NCBI GenBank assembly: GCA_022822495.1
Contig: JAJEBQ010000037.1
Coordinates: 1-64,000, forward strand
Direction of reading: 5' to 3'
Origin: Paracoccaceae bacterium
Lineage (GTDB): Bacteria; Pseudomonadota; Alphaproteobacteria; Rhodobacterales; Rhodobacteraceae
Length of the DNA stretch: 64,000 nt
In this document: positions 21,085 through 31,546 of the stretch, piece by piece
Position numbering within the stretch: position 1 is the stretch's first letter
Layout: every line of letters begins with the position of its first letter
The notes under the pieces: generated by a model
Told to the model about the DNA's origin: nothing
What the model saw: the letters and a program-made list of their open reading frames with translations, nothing else
Databases searched by the model: none
Made by a program: the position numbers and the translations under genes

Positions 21085-21810
21085 ATGCGTTCTGGGGTGA
21101 TTGCCAAAAAATTGGGAATGACACGTTTGTTCCAGGATGACGGTAAGCAGATACCTGTTACTGTTCTTCACCTGGACAATCTTCAGGTCTTGGCCCAACG
21201 TACAGAAAACCGCGATGGTTATACTGCTGTCCAGTTAGGTACTGGCGCAGCCAAAGCCAAGCGCGTCTCGAAGGCCATGCGTGGCCATTTTGCCTTGGCC
21301 CAAGTGGCCCCCAAGAAAAAATTGGCTGAGTTCCGGGTTTCACCAGATAACCTGATTGAAATCGGGGCTGAAATAACAGCTGATCATTTCTTGCCCGGCC
21401 AGAAAGTCGATGTCTCTGGCACCTCAATCGGAAAAGGCTTTGCAGGCGCCATGAAGAGACACAATTTTGCCGGTTTACGTGCCTCACACGGTGTATCGGT
21501 AAGCCACAGGTCACATGGATCAACTGGCCAATGTCAGGACCCCGGCAAGGTTTTCAAGGGCAAGAAGATGGCCGGGCACATGGGTAATACCAAGGTTACC
21601 ACTCAGAACCTTGAAGTCATGCAGACTGATGCCGAAAATGGCCTCATTCTTGTTAAGGGATCCGTTCCGGGGTCCAAGGGCGGATGGGTCACAATTCGGG
21701 ATGCCTGCAAGAAAAAAACACCTGATAACCTTCCCTTGCCAGGCTCAATTAGGAGTTTAGTCGAGCCTGCCGCCGCAAACGAGGATGTAACCGAGGAGGC
21801 TGAATCATGA
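21085..21810 (+). CDS. rplC: 50S ribosomal protein L3
   Basis: 241 residues from the ATG at 21085 ('[16 protein letters not shown]'). A GGGAG ribosome binding site eight bases upstream favours this start over the in-frame ATG at 21070, which has only AGG directly against it. '[20 protein letters not shown]' and '[13 protein letters not shown]' are the L3 loop that reaches the peptidyl-transferase centre. It overlaps rplD by four bases (ATGA). Confidence 0.94.
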   Translation: MRSGVIAKKLGMTRLFQDDGKQIPVTVLHLDNLQVLAQRTENRDGYTAVQLGTGAAKAKRVSKAMRGHFALAQVAPKKKLAEFRVSPDNLIEIGAEITADHFLPGQKVDVSGTSIGKGFAGAMKRHNFAGLRASHGVSVSHRSHGSTGQCQDPGKVFKGKKMAGHMGNTKVTTQNLEVMQTDAENGLILVKGSVPGSKGGWVTIRDACKKKTPDNLPLPGSIRSLVEPAAANEDVTEEAES

Positions 21811-22427
21811 AAACCAAAGTGATCAGTTTTGACGGTGAAAAAGTAGAATCGGTTGACTTGCGGGAGGATATTTTTGGTCTTGAAAGCAGGCCAGACATAT
21901 TGAATCGTGTTGTCCGCTGGCAACGATCTCGTAAACAGCAAGGTACACATAAAGTAAAGACCCGTTCGGAAACCAGTTATTCCAGACGCAAGATTTACCG
22001 CCAGAAGGGAACTGGTGGTGCACGTCATGGTGATCGTAATGCTCCGATTTTCTCTGGCGGCGGGGTTTACAAGGGTCCAAAAGTGCGTGATCACAGCCAT
22101 GACCTACCTAAGAAAGTACGCAAGTTGGGTTTGAAGATGGCCCTTTCTTCCAAATTAAAGAACAGCGAGCTGGTCATCTTGGCCAAGGCCAAAATGGACA
22201 CTTCAAAAACCACCGAGTTGAACGACAAAATCAAAAGCCTGGGATGGAAAAAAACCTTGGTTATTGACGGTGGCCGAGTTGATGAGAACTTCGCCCGGGC
22301 AGCCCGCAACATACCGGATCTGGATGTATTGCCACAACAGGGTGCAAATGTCTATGACATTCTTAAATGTTCGACCCTGGTGATAACTGTTGATGGCTTA
22401 AATGCCTTGCAGGAGAGGATGTCATGA
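21807..22427 (+). CDS. rplD: 50S ribosomal protein L4
   Basis: 206 residues. The exit-tunnel loop '[20 protein letters not shown]' is intact, and the globular domain has '[14 protein letters not shown]' and '[14 protein letters not shown]'. In E. coli L4 represses the S10 operon at both transcription and translation; no matching leader is obvious before rpsJ here. It overlaps rplC and rplW by four bases at each end. Confidence 0.96.
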   Translation: MKTKVISFDGEKVESVDLREDIFGLESRPDILNRVVRWQRSRKQQGTHKVKTRSETSYSRRKIYRQKGTGGARHGDRNAPIFSGGGVYKGPKVRDHSHDLPKKVRKLGLKMALSSKLKNSELVILAKAKMDTSKTTELNDKIKSLGWKKTLVIDGGRVDENFARAARNIPDLDVLPQQGANVYDILKCSTLVITVDGLNALQERMS

Positions 22428-22720
22428 AACCAAAAGCTGAACATTACGACATGATTGTCCGCCCCAGGATTACCGAAAAATCCACCAAGGCTTCGGAAGT
22501 CAATACAGTTGTATTTGAAACAACAATGAATGCCACCAAACCCAAAATCAAGGAAGCAGTTGAAGCCATTTTCAAGGTAAAGGTTGCATCTGTAAACACA
22601 GCCATCCAGAGGGGAAAACGAACTCGGTTCAGGGGACGGCCTGGTAAAAGAAAAGATATAAAAAAGGCCTTTGTCCGTTTGCAGGAAGGTCATTCAATTG
22701 ATACTGGTGGATCAAGATGA
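22424..22720 (+). CDS. rplW: 50S ribosomal protein L23
   Basis: 98 residues. It starts '[20 protein letters not shown]' and contains 'FETTMNATKPKIKEAVEAIF' and 'RGKRTRFRGRPGKRKD'. L23 lies at the tunnel exit and docks trigger factor and SRP. Its ATG overlaps the rplD stop. A 60-base gap without a clear hairpin follows before rplB. Confidence 0.95.
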   Translation: MKPKAEHYDMIVRPRITEKSTKASEVNTVVFETTMNATKPKIKEAVEAIFKVKVASVNTAIQRGKRTRFRGRPGKRKDIKKAFVRLQEGHSIDTGGSR

Positions 22721-22780
22721 TGAGGACCTGTTCCATACTTTTGTCCAATTCCACCAACTTAGGGAATAAAGGGTAGTTGT

Positions 22781-23620
22781 ATGGCCTTAAAGTCGTATAA
22801 ACCGATTACTCCTGGGCGACGAGGGCTTGTTCTCGTTGATCGTTCCCATCTTTGGAAAGGGAAACCTGTTAAATCCCTTAGTGAGGGACTTACATCCAAG
22901 GGTGGTCGCAACAACCAGGGACGAATTACTGTCAGGCACCGAGGTGGTGGCGCCAAACGTCTGTATCGAAAAATAGATTTCAAGCGCAAGAAGCAGGATG
23001 TGTTTGGTACCGTCGAGCGTTTTGAGTATGATCCCAACCGCTCGGCATTTATTGCCTTGATCAAATATGATGATTCCGACATCTCCTATATCCTTGCCCC
23101 GCAGCGACTTGCGGTAGGTGATAAGATTATCTCCTCGGCCCGGGCCGATATCAAACCGGGTAATGCAATGCCTTTTTCTGGTATGCCGATTGGAACGATC
23201 GTTCACAATGTAGAAATGAAACCTGGCAAGGGTGGACAAATAGCCCGGGCTGCTGGTACCTATGCCCAGTTCATAGGCCGGGATGGAGGTTATGCACAGC
23301 TGCGGTTGTCATCCGGCGAGTTGAGAGTTGTTCACCAGAATTGTCGGGCAACAGTTGGTGCTGTGTCCAACCCGGATAATTCCAATACCAATCTTGGTAA
23401 AGCCGGTCGAACCCGTAATCTGGGCATAAGACCGACTGTACGTGGTGTGGTCATGAATCCCGTTGATCACCCACATGGTGGTGGTGAAGGTAAATCCAGC
23501 GGAGGTCGTCATCCTGTGACACCTTGGGGCAAACCTACCAGAGGTATGAAAACTCGCAAGAACAAGACGACGGATAAATACATCTTGCGGCGTCGATCAG
23601 TGCGAAAGAAAGGACGTTAA
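22781..23620 (+). CDS. rplB: 50S ribosomal protein L2
   Basis: 279 residues, full length. It begins '[17 protein letters not shown]' and contains '[17 protein letters not shown]' and '[19 protein letters not shown]', with the conserved His near the peptidyl-transferase centre. It ends with the basic tail '[10 protein letters not shown]'. It is followed by rpsS after two bases. Confidence 0.97.
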   Translation: MALKSYKPITPGRRGLVLVDRSHLWKGKPVKSLSEGLTSKGGRNNQGRITVRHRGGGAKRLYRKIDFKRKKQDVFGTVERFEYDPNRSAFIALIKYDDSDISYILAPQRLAVGDKIISSARADIKPGNAMPFSGMPIGTIVHNVEMKPGKGGQIARAAGTYAQFIGRDGGYAQLRLSSGELRVVHQNCRATVGAVSNPDNSNTNLGKAGRTRNLGIRPTVRGVVMNPVDHPHGGGEGKSSGGRHPVTPWGKPTRGMKTRKNKTTDKYILRRRSVRKKGR

Positions 23621-23622
23621 TT

Positions 23623-23901
23623 ATGGCACGATCAACATGGAAAGGTCCTTTTGTGGATTCTTACGTTTTGAAAAAGGCTGAAAAGGCGAAACAATCCGGG
23701 CGAAGGGATGTCATAAAGATATGGTCCCGTCGATCAACTATCTTGCCACAGTTTGTTGGTCTTACCTTTGGTGTTCACAATGGCCGAAAGCATATCCCTG
23801 TTTTGGTAACCGAAGAAATGATAGGTCAGAAATTTGGCGAGTACTCTCCAACGAGGACATTTTACAGCCATGATGCCGACAAAAAGGCCAAAAGGAGATA
23901 A
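23623..23901 (+). CDS. rpsS: 30S ribosomal protein S19
   Basis: 92 residues with '[20 protein letters not shown]', '[16 protein letters not shown]' and '[13 protein letters not shown]'. S19 is a 30S head protein near the A-site finger that works with S13. The S13 gene is not in this window. Confidence 0.97.
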   Translation: MARSTWKGPFVDSYVLKKAEKAKQSGRRDVIKIWSRRSTILPQFVGLTFGVHNGRKHIPVLVTEEMIGQKFGEYSPTRTFYSHDADKKAKRR

Positions 23902-23910
23902 GACTCAGTC

Positions 23911-24279
23911 ATGACTAAAATTCAGAGTAGAATGCCTTACACCCAGGCTGTAGCCATAGGCAGAATGATTAGGGTATCCCCTCAGAAACTGAACCAGGTG
24001 GCTGCTCTCATCAGAGGTAAGGGACTTCATGAAGCCTTCAATATACTGACCTTTTCAGAAAAACGGATCGCCAAGGAAGTTTACAAGGTGTTACGCACGG
24101 CCATGCACAATGCCGATCAAAATGTCGGACTGGATGTTGATCGCTTGAAGGTTGCCGAAGCCTATGTCGGTAAAAACATAACCATGAAAAGGATTAAACC
24201 CAGAGCAAGAGGAAGGGCGAACAGAATTGTCAAACCATTTTCACAAATTACAATCATCGTTGAAGAAGTAGAGGATTAA
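23911..24279 (+). CDS. rplV: 50S ribosomal protein L22
   Basis: 122 residues with '[20 protein letters not shown]', '[16 protein letters not shown]' and the tunnel hairpin '[15 protein letters not shown]'. L22 lines the exit tunnel, where macrolide-resistance changes arise; no deletion is visible in the loop. Confidence 0.96.
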   Translation: MTKIQSRMPYTQAVAIGRMIRVSPQKLNQVAALIRGKGLHEAFNILTFSEKRIAKEVYKVLRTAMHNADQNVGLDVDRLKVAEAYVGKNITMKRIKPRARGRANRIVKPFSQITIIVEEVED

Positions 24280-24283
24280 TCTG

Positions 24284-24982
24284 ATGGGTCAAAAAGTTAA
24301 TCCTATCGCCATGCGGCTCCAGATCAACAGGACTTGGGACAGCAGATGGTATGCCAACAAGCGGGAGTATGGAGACCTTCTTCTGGAGGATTTCAAAATC
24401 AGGGCCTTTATCAAAAAGGAATGTTCACAGGCAGGAATCAGTCGTGTTATAATTGAGCGTCCTTACAAGAAATGCCGCATAACCGTACATTCCGCCCGAC
24501 CAGGTGTTATCGTTGGCCGCAAGGGGGCAGAGGTAGAAGCCCTTAAGACTGCCTTGCGCAAACTAACGGACTCTGAACTCTTTTTCAATATCGTTGAAGT
24601 TAAGAGGCCCGAAATAGATGCCCAGCTGGCAGCCGATTCAGTTGCCCAGCAGATCGAAAACCGCGTATCCTTCCGCAGGGCCATGAAACGCTCGGTCCAA
24701 AGTGCCATGCGCATGGGTGCCCTGGGTGTAAGGGTCAATGTTGCCGGTCGACTTGGGGGGGCTGAAATTGCCCGAACCGAATGGTACCGGGAGGGGCGTG
24801 TTCCCCTGCATACTCTCCGTGCTGATGTTGACTATGCCCAGGCAACAGCTTCTACTCCCTATGGTGTTATCGGCGTCAAGGTTTGGATCTTCAAGGGTGA
24901 AATTATGGAGCATGACCCCTCGGCAAGAGACCGTCGGGATCAGGTTCTAAGAGAAGGTGGGGTTGGCCCACGTCGATCATAA
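24284..24982 (+). CDS. rpsC: 30S ribosomal protein S3
   Basis: 232 residues. '[20 protein letters not shown]' leads into a KH-type fold with '[17 protein letters not shown]'. The C-terminal domain carries '[18 protein letters not shown]' and '[22 protein letters not shown]'. S3 sits at the mRNA entry channel of the 30S subunit. Confidence 0.97.
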   Translation: MGQKVNPIAMRLQINRTWDSRWYANKREYGDLLLEDFKIRAFIKKECSQAGISRVIIERPYKKCRITVHSARPGVIVGRKGAEVEALKTALRKLTDSELFFNIVEVKRPEIDAQLAADSVAQQIENRVSFRRAMKRSVQSAMRMGALGVRVNVAGRLGGAEIARTEWYREGRVPLHTLRADVDYAQATASTPYGVIGVKVWIFKGEIMEHDPSARDRRDQVLREGGVGPRRS

Positions 24983-24997
24983 TCTGAGGATTAAACA

Positions 24998-25411
24998 ATG
25001 TTACAACCAAAGAAGCCACGTTTCCGGAAACAACACAAGGGGCGTATTCATGGCAATTCCAAGGGTGGAACTGCCTTGAATTTTGGTTCCTATGGACTGA
25101 AGGCCATTGAACCTGAACGCGTAACCGCCAGGCAAATTGAGGCTGCTCGTAGGGCCATGACACGAAAAATGAAGCGACAGGGAAGAGTCTGGATTAGAAT
25201 TTTTCCTGATGTGCCTGTCTCCAAAAAGCCTACCGAGGTGCGTATGGGTAAAGGTAAGGGGTCAGTGGAATATTGGGCTGCCAGGGTCAAACCAGGTCGG
25301 GTCATGTTTGAAATTGATGGTGTCACTGATGGAATTGCCCGTGAGGCGCTCAGGTTGGCGGCAATGAAATTGCCTGTTAAAACCCGTATTGTGCAACGGG
25401 ATGATTGGTGA
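24998..25411 (+). CDS. rplP: 50S ribosomal protein L16
   Basis: 137 residues with '[19 protein letters not shown]', '[20 protein letters not shown]' and '[20 protein letters not shown]'. The arginine that is hydroxylated in some bacteria is in the '[12 protein letters not shown]' loop. L16 helps position A-site tRNA. Neighbours are rpsC and rpmC, as usual. Confidence 0.97.
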   Translation: MLQPKKPRFRKQHKGRIHGNSKGGTALNFGSYGLKAIEPERVTARQIEAARRAMTRKMKRQGRVWIRIFPDVPVSKKPTEVRMGKGKGSVEYWAARVKPGRVMFEIDGVTDGIAREALRLAAMKLPVKTRIVQRDDW

Positions 25412-25452
25412 TTGGTTGCTGATATTGAGGCCACTGGAATAGGAAAATAGTC

Positions 25453-25644
25453 ATGGATGCGTCAGAGTTACGAGAAAAAACAGCCGACGAGCTTGAGGAT
25501 AAATTACTTGAGTTGAAAAGAGAGGCTTTCAATATTCGGTTTCGTGTTGCTGAAGGGGACTTTCCCAACACTTCAAGAATCCGGACAATACGAAGAGATG
25601 TGGCACGGATCAAGACCGTGATCCGGGAAAAGGAGAAGGTTTAG
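25453..25644 (+). CDS. rpmC: 50S ribosomal protein L29
   Basis: 63 residues, two-helix protein. '[20 protein letters not shown]' and '[18 protein letters not shown]' are typical of L29. It lies at the tunnel exit beside L23. It is two bases upstream of rpsQ. Confidence 0.95.
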   Translation: MDASELREKTADELEDKLLELKREAFNIRFRVAEGDFPNTSRIRTIRRDVARIKTVIREKEKV

Positions 25645-25646
25645 TC

Positions 25647-25880
25647 ATGCCGAAAAGAATACTGGCTGGAAAAGTAATCAGCAATGCAAGCGACAAGACA
25701 GTTACGGTCTTGGTTGAAAGAAGGTTCATGCATCCAGTCATGAAGAAAACAGTTCGAAAATCGAAGCGGTATCGTGCCCATGATGCCAATAATTCAGTTC
25801 AATTGGGTGACAAGGTTCAAATTAGAGAATGTTCACCTATTTCTAAAACCAAATCCTGGGAAGTTGTCGAGGCTTCTTAA
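25647..25880 (+). CDS. rpsQ: 30S ribosomal protein S17
   Basis: 77 residues, OB fold. '[20 protein letters not shown]', '[20 protein letters not shown]' and '[16 protein letters not shown]' are the expected S17 segments. It is a primary 16S rRNA binder. A 66-base gap follows before rplN, which divides the S10-type from the spc-type genes. Confidence 0.96.
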   Translation: MPKRILAGKVISNASDKTVTVLVERRFMHPVMKKTVRKSKRYRAHDANNSVQLGDKVQIRECSPISKTKSWEVVEAS

Positions 25881-25946
25881 TCCAGGATAAATATTTTATC
25901 GAAACCCTGGGGCAGCATAAGGTCCCCATAGGTCGGGAGTATTAAC

Positions 25947-26315
25947 ATGATTCAGATGCAGACTAATCTGGATGTAGCGGATAATTCGGGAGCCCGAAAA
26001 ATTCAGTGCATCAAGGTGCTCGGCGGTTCCAAGCGAAGATTTGCATCCGTTGGCGACGTTATTGTTGTTTCAGTCAAGGAAGCCATTCCTAGAGCTCGAG
26101 TAAAAAAGGGTGAGGTCCGTAGGGCAGTTATTGTAAGAACGGCCAAGGAAGTTCGTCGTGATGACGGGACCGTAATTCGCTTTGATAAGAATGCTGCCGT
26201 GCTCATCAACAACAACAATGAACCCATCGGAACCAGAATATTTGGCCCAGTGGTTCGGGAGTTGCGAGCTCTTCGTTTCATGAAAATAATTTCACTTGCT
26301 CCGGAGGTATTGTAA
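25947..26315 (+). CDS. rplN: 50S ribosomal protein L14
   Basis: 122 residues with '[20 protein letters not shown]', '[20 protein letters not shown]' and '[20 protein letters not shown]'. L14 contacts the 30S subunit at bridge B8. Its stop overlaps the rplX start by one base. Confidence 0.97.
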   Translation: MIQMQTNLDVADNSGARKIQCIKVLGGSKRRFASVGDVIVVSVKEAIPRARVKKGEVRRAVIVRTAKEVRRDDGTVIRFDKNAAVLINNNNEPIGTRIFGPVVRELRALRFMKIISLAPEVL

Positions 26316-26629
26316 TGGCCGCCAAATTGAAAAAAGGTGACAATGTGGTCGTGATTGCTGGTAAGGATATCGGCGCCAGAGGAGTCATCGAAAGTATCTC
26401 TCCAGCCCGGGGAAAAGCTGTCGTAGATGGTATCAATATTGCCATTCGCCATAACAAGCGGACACAAAATCAAGAAGCCGCCAAGGTGCCCGTCTCTATG
26501 CCGATTGATCTTTCCAATCTGGCTCTAGTTGATCCTTCGGACGACAAACCCACCCGGGTCGGATTTAGAATGGAAGATGGTAAAAAGGTAAGGTTTTCCA
26601 AACGAACTGGAGTATTGATTGATGGCTAG
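26315..26629 (+). CDS. rplX: 50S ribosomal protein L24
   Basis: 104 residues containing a KOW motif: '[20 protein letters not shown]'. Later segments are '[12 protein letters not shown]' and '[19 protein letters not shown]'. It is an early assembly protein of the 50S subunit. Its end overlaps the rplE start. Confidence 0.96.
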   Translation: MAAKLKKGDNVVVIAGKDIGARGVIESISPARGKAVVDGINIAIRHNKRTQNQEAAKVPVSMPIDLSNLALVDPSDDKPTRVGFRMEDGKKVRFSKRTGVLIDG

Positions 26630-27173
26630 TTCAACACCTCGTTTAAAAAGTATTTATGAAGACAAGATCAAACCTTCCTTAATGGAGGAATATGGCTACA
26701 AAAATGCCATGATGGTCCCCAAGCTCGACAAGATTGTCCTTAATATGGGTGTTGGGGAAGCGGTCAAGGATTCCAAAAAAGCCAAAGCAGCCGAAGCAGA
26801 ACTGACGGCAATTGCCGGACAGAAAGCCGTTCCAACCAGAGCTCGCCAATCGCTTTCAGGTTTCCGGCTCAGAGAGGGTATGGTCATAGGAGCAAAGGTA
26901 ACCCTTCGGGGTAATCGCATGTATGAGTTTCTGGACAGGCTGGTTGTCATTGCCCTGCCCCGGGTTCGGGATTTTCGGGGTGTAACAGAAAAATCTTTTG
27001 ATGGCAATGGCAATTTCTCCCTCGGATTAAGGGAGCATATCGTGTTTCCAGAAATAGATTATGATAAGGTGGATGAGATCAGAGGTCTTGATGTCACCAT
27101 CTGCACAACTGCCAAATCAGACAAGGAAGCAAAAAGTCTTCTGGTAAAATTGAACCTTCCTTTCAGGAACTAA
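26622..27173 (+). CDS. rplE: 50S ribosomal protein L5
   Basis: 183 residues from the ATG at 26622, which overlaps the end of rplX. '[20 protein letters not shown]', '[17 protein letters not shown]' and '[20 protein letters not shown]' are L5 hallmarks, and '[18 protein letters not shown]' lies near the end. L5 binds 5S rRNA and contacts P-site tRNA. Confidence 0.96.
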   Translation: MASSTPRLKSIYEDKIKPSLMEEYGYKNAMMVPKLDKIVLNMGVGEAVKDSKKAKAAEAELTAIAGQKAVPTRARQSLSGFRLREGMVIGAKVTLRGNRMYEFLDRLVVIALPRVRDFRGVTEKSFDGNGNFSLGLREHIVFPEIDYDKVDEIRGLDVTICTTAKSDKEAKSLLVKLNLPFRN

Positions 27174-27190
27174 ATACGGAGATAACCGCA

Positions 27191-27496
27191 ATGGCTAAAA
27201 AAGCAATGGTGGAAAGAGAATTGAAGCGACAAAGGCTGGTCAAGAAATATGAAGCCAAACGGGCTCATTTGAAAGCCATTATCAATAACAGGGAGCTACC
27301 CCTGGATGAACGGTTTTCGGCCAATCTCAAATTGGCCAAATTGCCCCGCAATTCATCGGCAACCAGGTTACATAATCGATGTGAATTGACTGGTCGCCCC
27401 AAGGGGTATTACCGCAAACTGAGGATTTCACGTATTGCCCTGCGTGAATATGGTGGTTTTGGCCAGATCCCGGGCATGGTTAAGTCAAGTTGGTAG
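27191..27496 (+). CDS. rpsN: 30S ribosomal protein S14
   Basis: 101 residues: the long, zinc-free form, with a single Cys and none of the CxxC pairs. '[20 protein letters not shown]' and '[11 protein letters not shown]' form the conserved C-terminus. It belongs to the 30S head. Confidence 0.97.
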   Translation: MAKKAMVERELKRQRLVKKYEAKRAHLKAIINNRELPLDERFSANLKLAKLPRNSSATRLHNRCELTGRPKGYYRKLRISRIALREYGGFGQIPGMVKSSW

Positions 27497-27508
27497 GAGT
27501 AAGCGATT

Positions 27509-27907
27509 ATGTCATTCAGTGACCCAGTTGGAGATATGTTGACCCGTATCAGGAACGGGCAAATGCGCAAGAAGGGATCAATCATGTCACCCTCCTCCAA
27601 ATTGCGGATTTGGGTTCTTGATGTGCTCATGGAGGACGGGTACATTCTCGGCTATGAGCAGGTGGATAATGAGCAGGGTTTCAAGGAACTTGAAATCAGG
27701 TTGAAATACTTTAAAGGCGCCCCAGCCATCAGGGAACTCAATCGTGTTTCCAAGCCCGGACGAAGGGTCTATTCGAGTGTGAAGAATCTCCCCTATGTCA
27801 GACAGGGCCTGGGTGTGGCCATTATCTCAACCGCCAAAGGCGTCATGTCCGATGCCAAAGCTCGCCAACATAATGTTGGTGGTGAAATTCTATGTACGGT
27901 GTTTTAG
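27509..27907 (+). CDS. rpsH: 30S ribosomal protein S8
   Basis: 132 residues with '[20 protein letters not shown]', '[19 protein letters not shown]' and the C-terminal '[19 protein letters not shown]'. It is a primary 16S rRNA binder; in E. coli S8 represses the spc operon at rplE. Confidence 0.97.
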   Translation: MSFSDPVGDMLTRIRNGQMRKKGSIMSPSSKLRIWVLDVLMEDGYILGYEQVDNEQGFKELEIRLKYFKGAPAIRELNRVSKPGRRVYSSVKNLPYVRQGLGVAIISTAKGVMSDAKARQHNVGGEILCTVF

Positions 27908-27917
27908 GAGAATTAAC

Positions 27918-28451
27918 ATGTCTCGGATAGGGAAATTACCGATCAAAATACCAACTAGTGTTGAGGCCAAACTGGAAGGCCAGGAGGTTACTGTCAAAGG
28001 ACCGAGGGGGACCTTGTGCTTTACCATTCCTGATGAGATTCAGGGAAGCATGGAAAATCAGGAGATCAGGGTCACTCCCAGGCAAAACAATATCAAAAGC
28101 CGCCAGAAATGGGGTATGTCGCGAACCATGGTAGCCAACTGCGTCAAAGGCGTGACCGAAGGTTTCACCAAGGAGTTGCAAATCAGTGGTGTGGGGTACA
28201 GGGCACAAATGAAGGGAAAATCCCTGCATTTAACCTTGGGTCTCAGCCATGATGTCAATATTGATGTCCCCGATGATATTACCATTTCAACACCTTCCAA
28301 TACCAGAATTGTTGTGGAGGGAAATGATCCTCAGGTTGTTGGCAAAGTGGCCGCGGACATTCGTAAATGGCGTCCACCTGAACCGTATAAGGGAAAGGGT
28401 ATCAGGTATCTTAATGAATATATTTACCGCAAGGTAGGCAAGAAGAAGTAG
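27918..28451 (+). CDS. rplF: 50S ribosomal protein L6
   Basis: 177 residues from the ATG at 27918 ('MSRIGKLPIKIPTSVE'). The frame is open further upstream, but only across rpsH. 'VKGPRGTLCFTIPDEI' lies in the first half and 'KWRPPEPYKGKGIRYLNEYI' in the second. L6 contacts the sarcin-ricin loop region. Confidence 0.96.
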   Translation: MSRIGKLPIKIPTSVEAKLEGQEVTVKGPRGTLCFTIPDEIQGSMENQEIRVTPRQNNIKSRQKWGMSRTMVANCVKGVTEGFTKELQISGVGYRAQMKGKSLHLTLGLSHDVNIDVPDDITISTPSNTRIVVEGNDPQVVGKVAADIRKWRPPEPYKGKGIRYLNEYIYRKVGKKK

Positions 28452-28459
28452 GTGTAACT

Positions 28460-28819
28460 ATGGCTACCAGCAAAAAAGACCTCTTTAAACGAAGAAAATC
28501 AAGGGTACGACACCGCTTGAAAACGGTCAGTACCGATCGCCCTCGGCTTTCAGTATTTCGTTCTAACAGGAACATTAGTGTTCAGGTAATTGATGACGTA
28601 AAGGGTGTAACCCTGGCTTCAGCTTCAACTTTGGAAAAAGATCTCGGAATAACCAGAGGCAATAATATCACCGCTGCCGAAGTCATTGGTGCAACCATAG
28701 CTGAACGGGCCAAGAAGGCAGGAATTGCAAAATGTTATTTTGATCGAGGTGGGTACATGTATCACGGCCGAGTAAAAGCTCTAGCCGATTCTGCCCGAAC
28801 AAACGGATTAGAGATTTAG
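28460..28819 (+). CDS. rplR: 50S ribosomal protein L18
   Basis: 119 residues with '[20 protein letters not shown]', '[20 protein letters not shown]' and '[20 protein letters not shown]'. L18 binds 5S rRNA together with L5. Confidence 0.97.
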   Translation: MATSKKDLFKRRKSRVRHRLKTVSTDRPRLSVFRSNRNISVQVIDDVKGVTLASASTLEKDLGITRGNNITAAEVIGATIAERAKKAGIAKCYFDRGGYMYHGRVKALADSARTNGLEI

Positions 28820-28829
28820 GAGACGATGG

Positions 28830-29375
28830 ATGGCACGAGATGATAAAAGGCGTTCCAAAGAAGATAGCCCCGATTATGGCGAACGATTGGTTGCAATCAA
28901 CCGGGTTTCCAAGACGGTCAAGGGTGGTAAGCGCTTTGGCTTTTCTGCCTTGGTTGTCGTAGGTGACCAGAATGGACGTGTGGGCTTTGGCAAGGGCAAA
29001 GCCAAGGAAGTCCCAGAGGCCATTCGCAAAGCTACTGAAAATGCTAAAAGAAATCTTCATCGAGTTCCACTGAAGCAGGGAAGAACCCTCTATCACGACA
29101 TGGAAGGGACGCATGGAGCAGGGAAAGTTGTTTTGCGAACCGCACCTCCAGGTACTGGTATCATTGCTGGTGGTCCCATGCGTGCAGTATTCGAAATGCT
29201 TGGTGTTCAGGATGTCGTAGCCAAATCAATTGGATCCCAGAATCCTTACAACATGATTAGGGCGACAATCAATGCCTTAAGGAAAATCTGTAATCCTCGG
29301 CAGGTTGCCAACAGACGTGGTCTGAAAGTATCTGATATTACCCGTAAGCCTGATCTTCAATCAACAGCACCCTAG
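28830..29375 (+). CDS. rpsE: 30S ribosomal protein S5
   Basis: 181 residues. The double-stranded RNA-binding N-terminal part has '[20 protein letters not shown]' and '[20 protein letters not shown]'. The C-terminal part has '[19 protein letters not shown]'. S5 lies at the mRNA entry site and influences decoding accuracy. Confidence 0.97.
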   Translation: MARDDKRRSKEDSPDYGERLVAINRVSKTVKGGKRFGFSALVVVGDQNGRVGFGKGKAKEVPEAIRKATENAKRNLHRVPLKQGRTLYHDMEGTHGAGKVVLRTAPPGTGIIAGGPMRAVFEMLGVQDVVAKSIGSQNPYNMIRATINALRKICNPRQVANRRGLKVSDITRKPDLQSTAP

Positions 29376-29384
29376 GAGTTTACC

Positions 29385-29582
29385 ATGGACAAAGTTATTG
29401 TAGTTAAGCAAATCGGTTCTCCCATTCGACGCCACGCCAAGCAGAGAGCTATTCTCAAGGGCTTGGGTTTGAATAAAATGCATCGGGTTCGGGAATTGGA
29501 GGATACACCGGCCATAAGAGGTATGGTGCAGAAGATCTCCCATCTGGTTGAGATCATTGAAGAAAAAACAAAGGCAAAATAG
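29385..29582 (+). CDS. rpmD: 50S ribosomal protein L30
   Basis: 65 residues: '[19 protein letters not shown]' then '[20 protein letters not shown]' and '[12 protein letters not shown]'. A small peripheral 50S protein in its usual place between rpsE and rplO. Confidence 0.96.
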   Translation: MDKVIVVKQIGSPIRRHAKQRAILKGLGLNKMHRVRELEDTPAIRGMVQKISHLVEIIEEKTKAK

Positions 29583-29626
29583 TTTAATCAGGAAGACTAG
29601 ATCTGATCTGGATTTGCCAGGAGAGT

Positions 29627-30085
29627 ATGATGAAATTACACGAGTTACATGACGATACTTTTTCGCCCAAAGCTCGCAAGCGAGTGGGGCGAGGACCAGG
29701 TTCGGGGAAGGGCAAAACCTGCGGGCGTGGACATAAGGGTCAAAAATCAAGATCAGGGGTAGCACTTGGATCCTTTGAGGGTGGACAAATGCCCATTTAC
29801 CAGAGACTTCCCAAGCGCGGTTTCAACAATCGGTCTCGTAAAAAATATTCCGAGGTTAATCTTGGTAAGATTCAAGCCTTTATTGATAGCGGCAAGCTCA
29901 ATCCTGACGAAGTGATTAACAGCGCTGCCCTCATAAAATGTGGTCTTGTAAGACGTCCTCTGGATGGTGTTCGAATTCTGGCCAAGGGCGAAATCACCAC
30001 AAAAGTCAACATTGAGGTTTCAGGGGCTTCGAAAGCCGCAACTGAGGCCGTAAACAAGGCTGGTGGGTCGTTAACAGTTTCATGA
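29627..30085 (+). CDS. rplO: 50S ribosomal protein L15
   Basis: 152 residues. The glycine/arginine-rich N-terminus reads '[20 protein letters not shown]' and '[20 protein letters not shown]'. The C-terminal domain ends '[11 protein letters not shown]'. ATG codons stand at both 29627 and 29630; either could serve. It is followed by a 111-base AT-rich gap before secY, which may hold an internal promoter. Confidence 0.96.
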   Translation: MMKLHELHDDTFSPKARKRVGRGPGSGKGKTCGRGHKGQKSRSGVALGSFEGGQMPIYQRLPKRGFNNRSRKKYSEVNLGKIQAFIDSGKLNPDEVINSAALIKCGLVRRPLDGVRILAKGEITTKVNIEVSGASKAATEAVNKAGGSLTVS

Positions 30086-30196
30086 CCTGCCGATTACTTG
30101 GAATTAAAATTATATTTATTAATGTTACAATGGTCATGGCTTTCTTCCGTTCCATGGAAGACTTGTCCTGTGCCCATGAAATTAGAGGATAGATAA

Positions 30197-31546
30197 ATGG
30201 TTTCCGCCGCTGAACAGATGGCTTCAAATATAAGCTGGAGTACCTTCAGCAAGGCGACTGAACTCAAACAAAGAATTCTTTTTGCCCTTGGACTCCTGAT
30301 TGTTTATCGGATTGGTACCTATATCCCGGTACCGGGAATAGATACGGTTGCTCTGCGTGAATTTGTTGATGCTGCTTCTACCGGCATTGGTGGTATGCTC
30401 AACATGTTTACCGGAGGTGCAATAGGCCGAATGGGTATCTTCGCCCTTGGAATTATGCCTTACATATCTGCATCCATCATCATGCAACTTATGGTGGCCA
30501 TGGTTCCCCGCCTTGAACAATTGAAAAAGGAAGGTGAGCAGGGGCGCAAGAAAATCAACCAATACACCCGTTATGGTACTGTGTTTTTGGCGACTTTCCA
30601 AGCCTATGGGCTGGCTGTAAGTCTGGAGACTGGTGAATTGGCCCTGGATCCTGGCTGGTATTTCAGACTGGCTTGTGTCATTACTCTGGTTGGTGGCACC
30701 ATGTTCCTGATGTGGTTGGGAGAGCAAATCACATCTAGAGGTATCGGGAATGGTATTTCATTGATCATCTTCACCGGCATCATTGCCGAAATACCTTCGG
30801 CGCTGGCGCAATTCTTCAGTCAGGGACGATCCGGTTCACTTTCACCTGTTGTCATCATTGGCGTCATTCTGATGGTTATCGCAACCATTACCTTTGTTGT
30901 CTTTATTGAGCGAGCTTTGCGAAGAATACAGATTCACTATCCTCGAAGACAGCAGGGGAATCGTATGATACAGGGGGGATCTTCCTATCTTCCCATCAAG
31001 ATAAACCCGTCGGGAGTAATTCCGCCCATTTTTGCTTCGTCGCTTCTCCTGCTGCCTACGACCATCTCGACATTTTCGGGTAATTCCACCAACACCTTCA
31101 TGTCAGTTGTTCTGGCCTATTTTGGACCTGGGCAACCGCTATATCTAACTTTCTTTGTGGTCATGATCGTATTTTTTGCTTATTTCTATACATTGAATGT
31201 ATCGTTCAAGGTTGAGGATGTAGCTGACAATCTCAAAAACCAGGGTGGGTTTATAAAAGGGGTTCGTCCAGGTCAAAATACCGCGGATTTATTAGAACAT
31301 ATCGTGATCAGGATTTTGGTCCTGGGTTCTGCTTATCTTTCGGCTGTCTGCCTTCTCCCTGAAATTCTCAGGGCGCAATTGGCTGTCCCCTTCTACTTTG
31401 GTGGTACATCAGTACTCATAGTTGTTTCGGTAACAATGGATACAATTAGTCAAGTTCAGTCACATTTAATGGCGCATCAATACGAAGGGGTGATAGCCAA
31501 ATCACGGTTGCGAGGCAAGCGCAAGAAAAAGGCACGCTTAAGATGA
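30197..31546 (+). CDS. secY: Protein translocase subunit SecY
   Basis: 449 residues, about ten membrane spans. 'TELKQRILFALGLLIVYRIG', 'YIPVPGID', 'MGIFALGIMPYISASIIMQL' (plug and TM2 region), and the cytosolic loops 'FFAYFYTLNVSFKVEDVADN' and 'VRPGQNTADLL' are standard. It forms the central channel of the Sec translocon with SecE (start of this block). It overlaps adk by four bases (ATGA). Confidence 0.97.
   Translation: MVSAAEQMASNISWSTFSKATELKQRILFALGLLIVYRIGTYIPVPGIDTVALREFVDAASTGIGGMLNMFTGGAIGRMGIFALGIMPYISASIIMQLMVAMVPRLEQLKKEGEQGRKKINQYTRYGTVFLATFQAYGLAVSLETGELALDPGWYFRLACVITLVGGTMFLMWLGEQITSRGIGNGISLIIFTGIIAEIPSALAQFFSQGRSGSLSPVVIIGVILMVIATITFVVFIERALRRIQIHYPRRQQGNRMIQGGSSYLPIKINPSGVIPPIFASSLLLLPTTISTFSGNSTNTFMSVVLAYFGPGQPLYLTFFVVMIVFFAYFYTLNVSFKVEDVADNLKNQGGFIKGVRPGQNTADLLEHIVIRILVLGSAYLSAVCLLPEILRAQLAVPFYFGGTSVLIVVSVTMDTISQVQSHLMAHQYEGVIAKSRLRGKRKKKARLR

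Noticed and set aside
30086-30196. Internal promoter before secY
   Set aside because: The gap is AT-rich and includes TTGGAA and TTACAAT elements, but no pair has an acceptable spacing, so I did not list it as a promoter.
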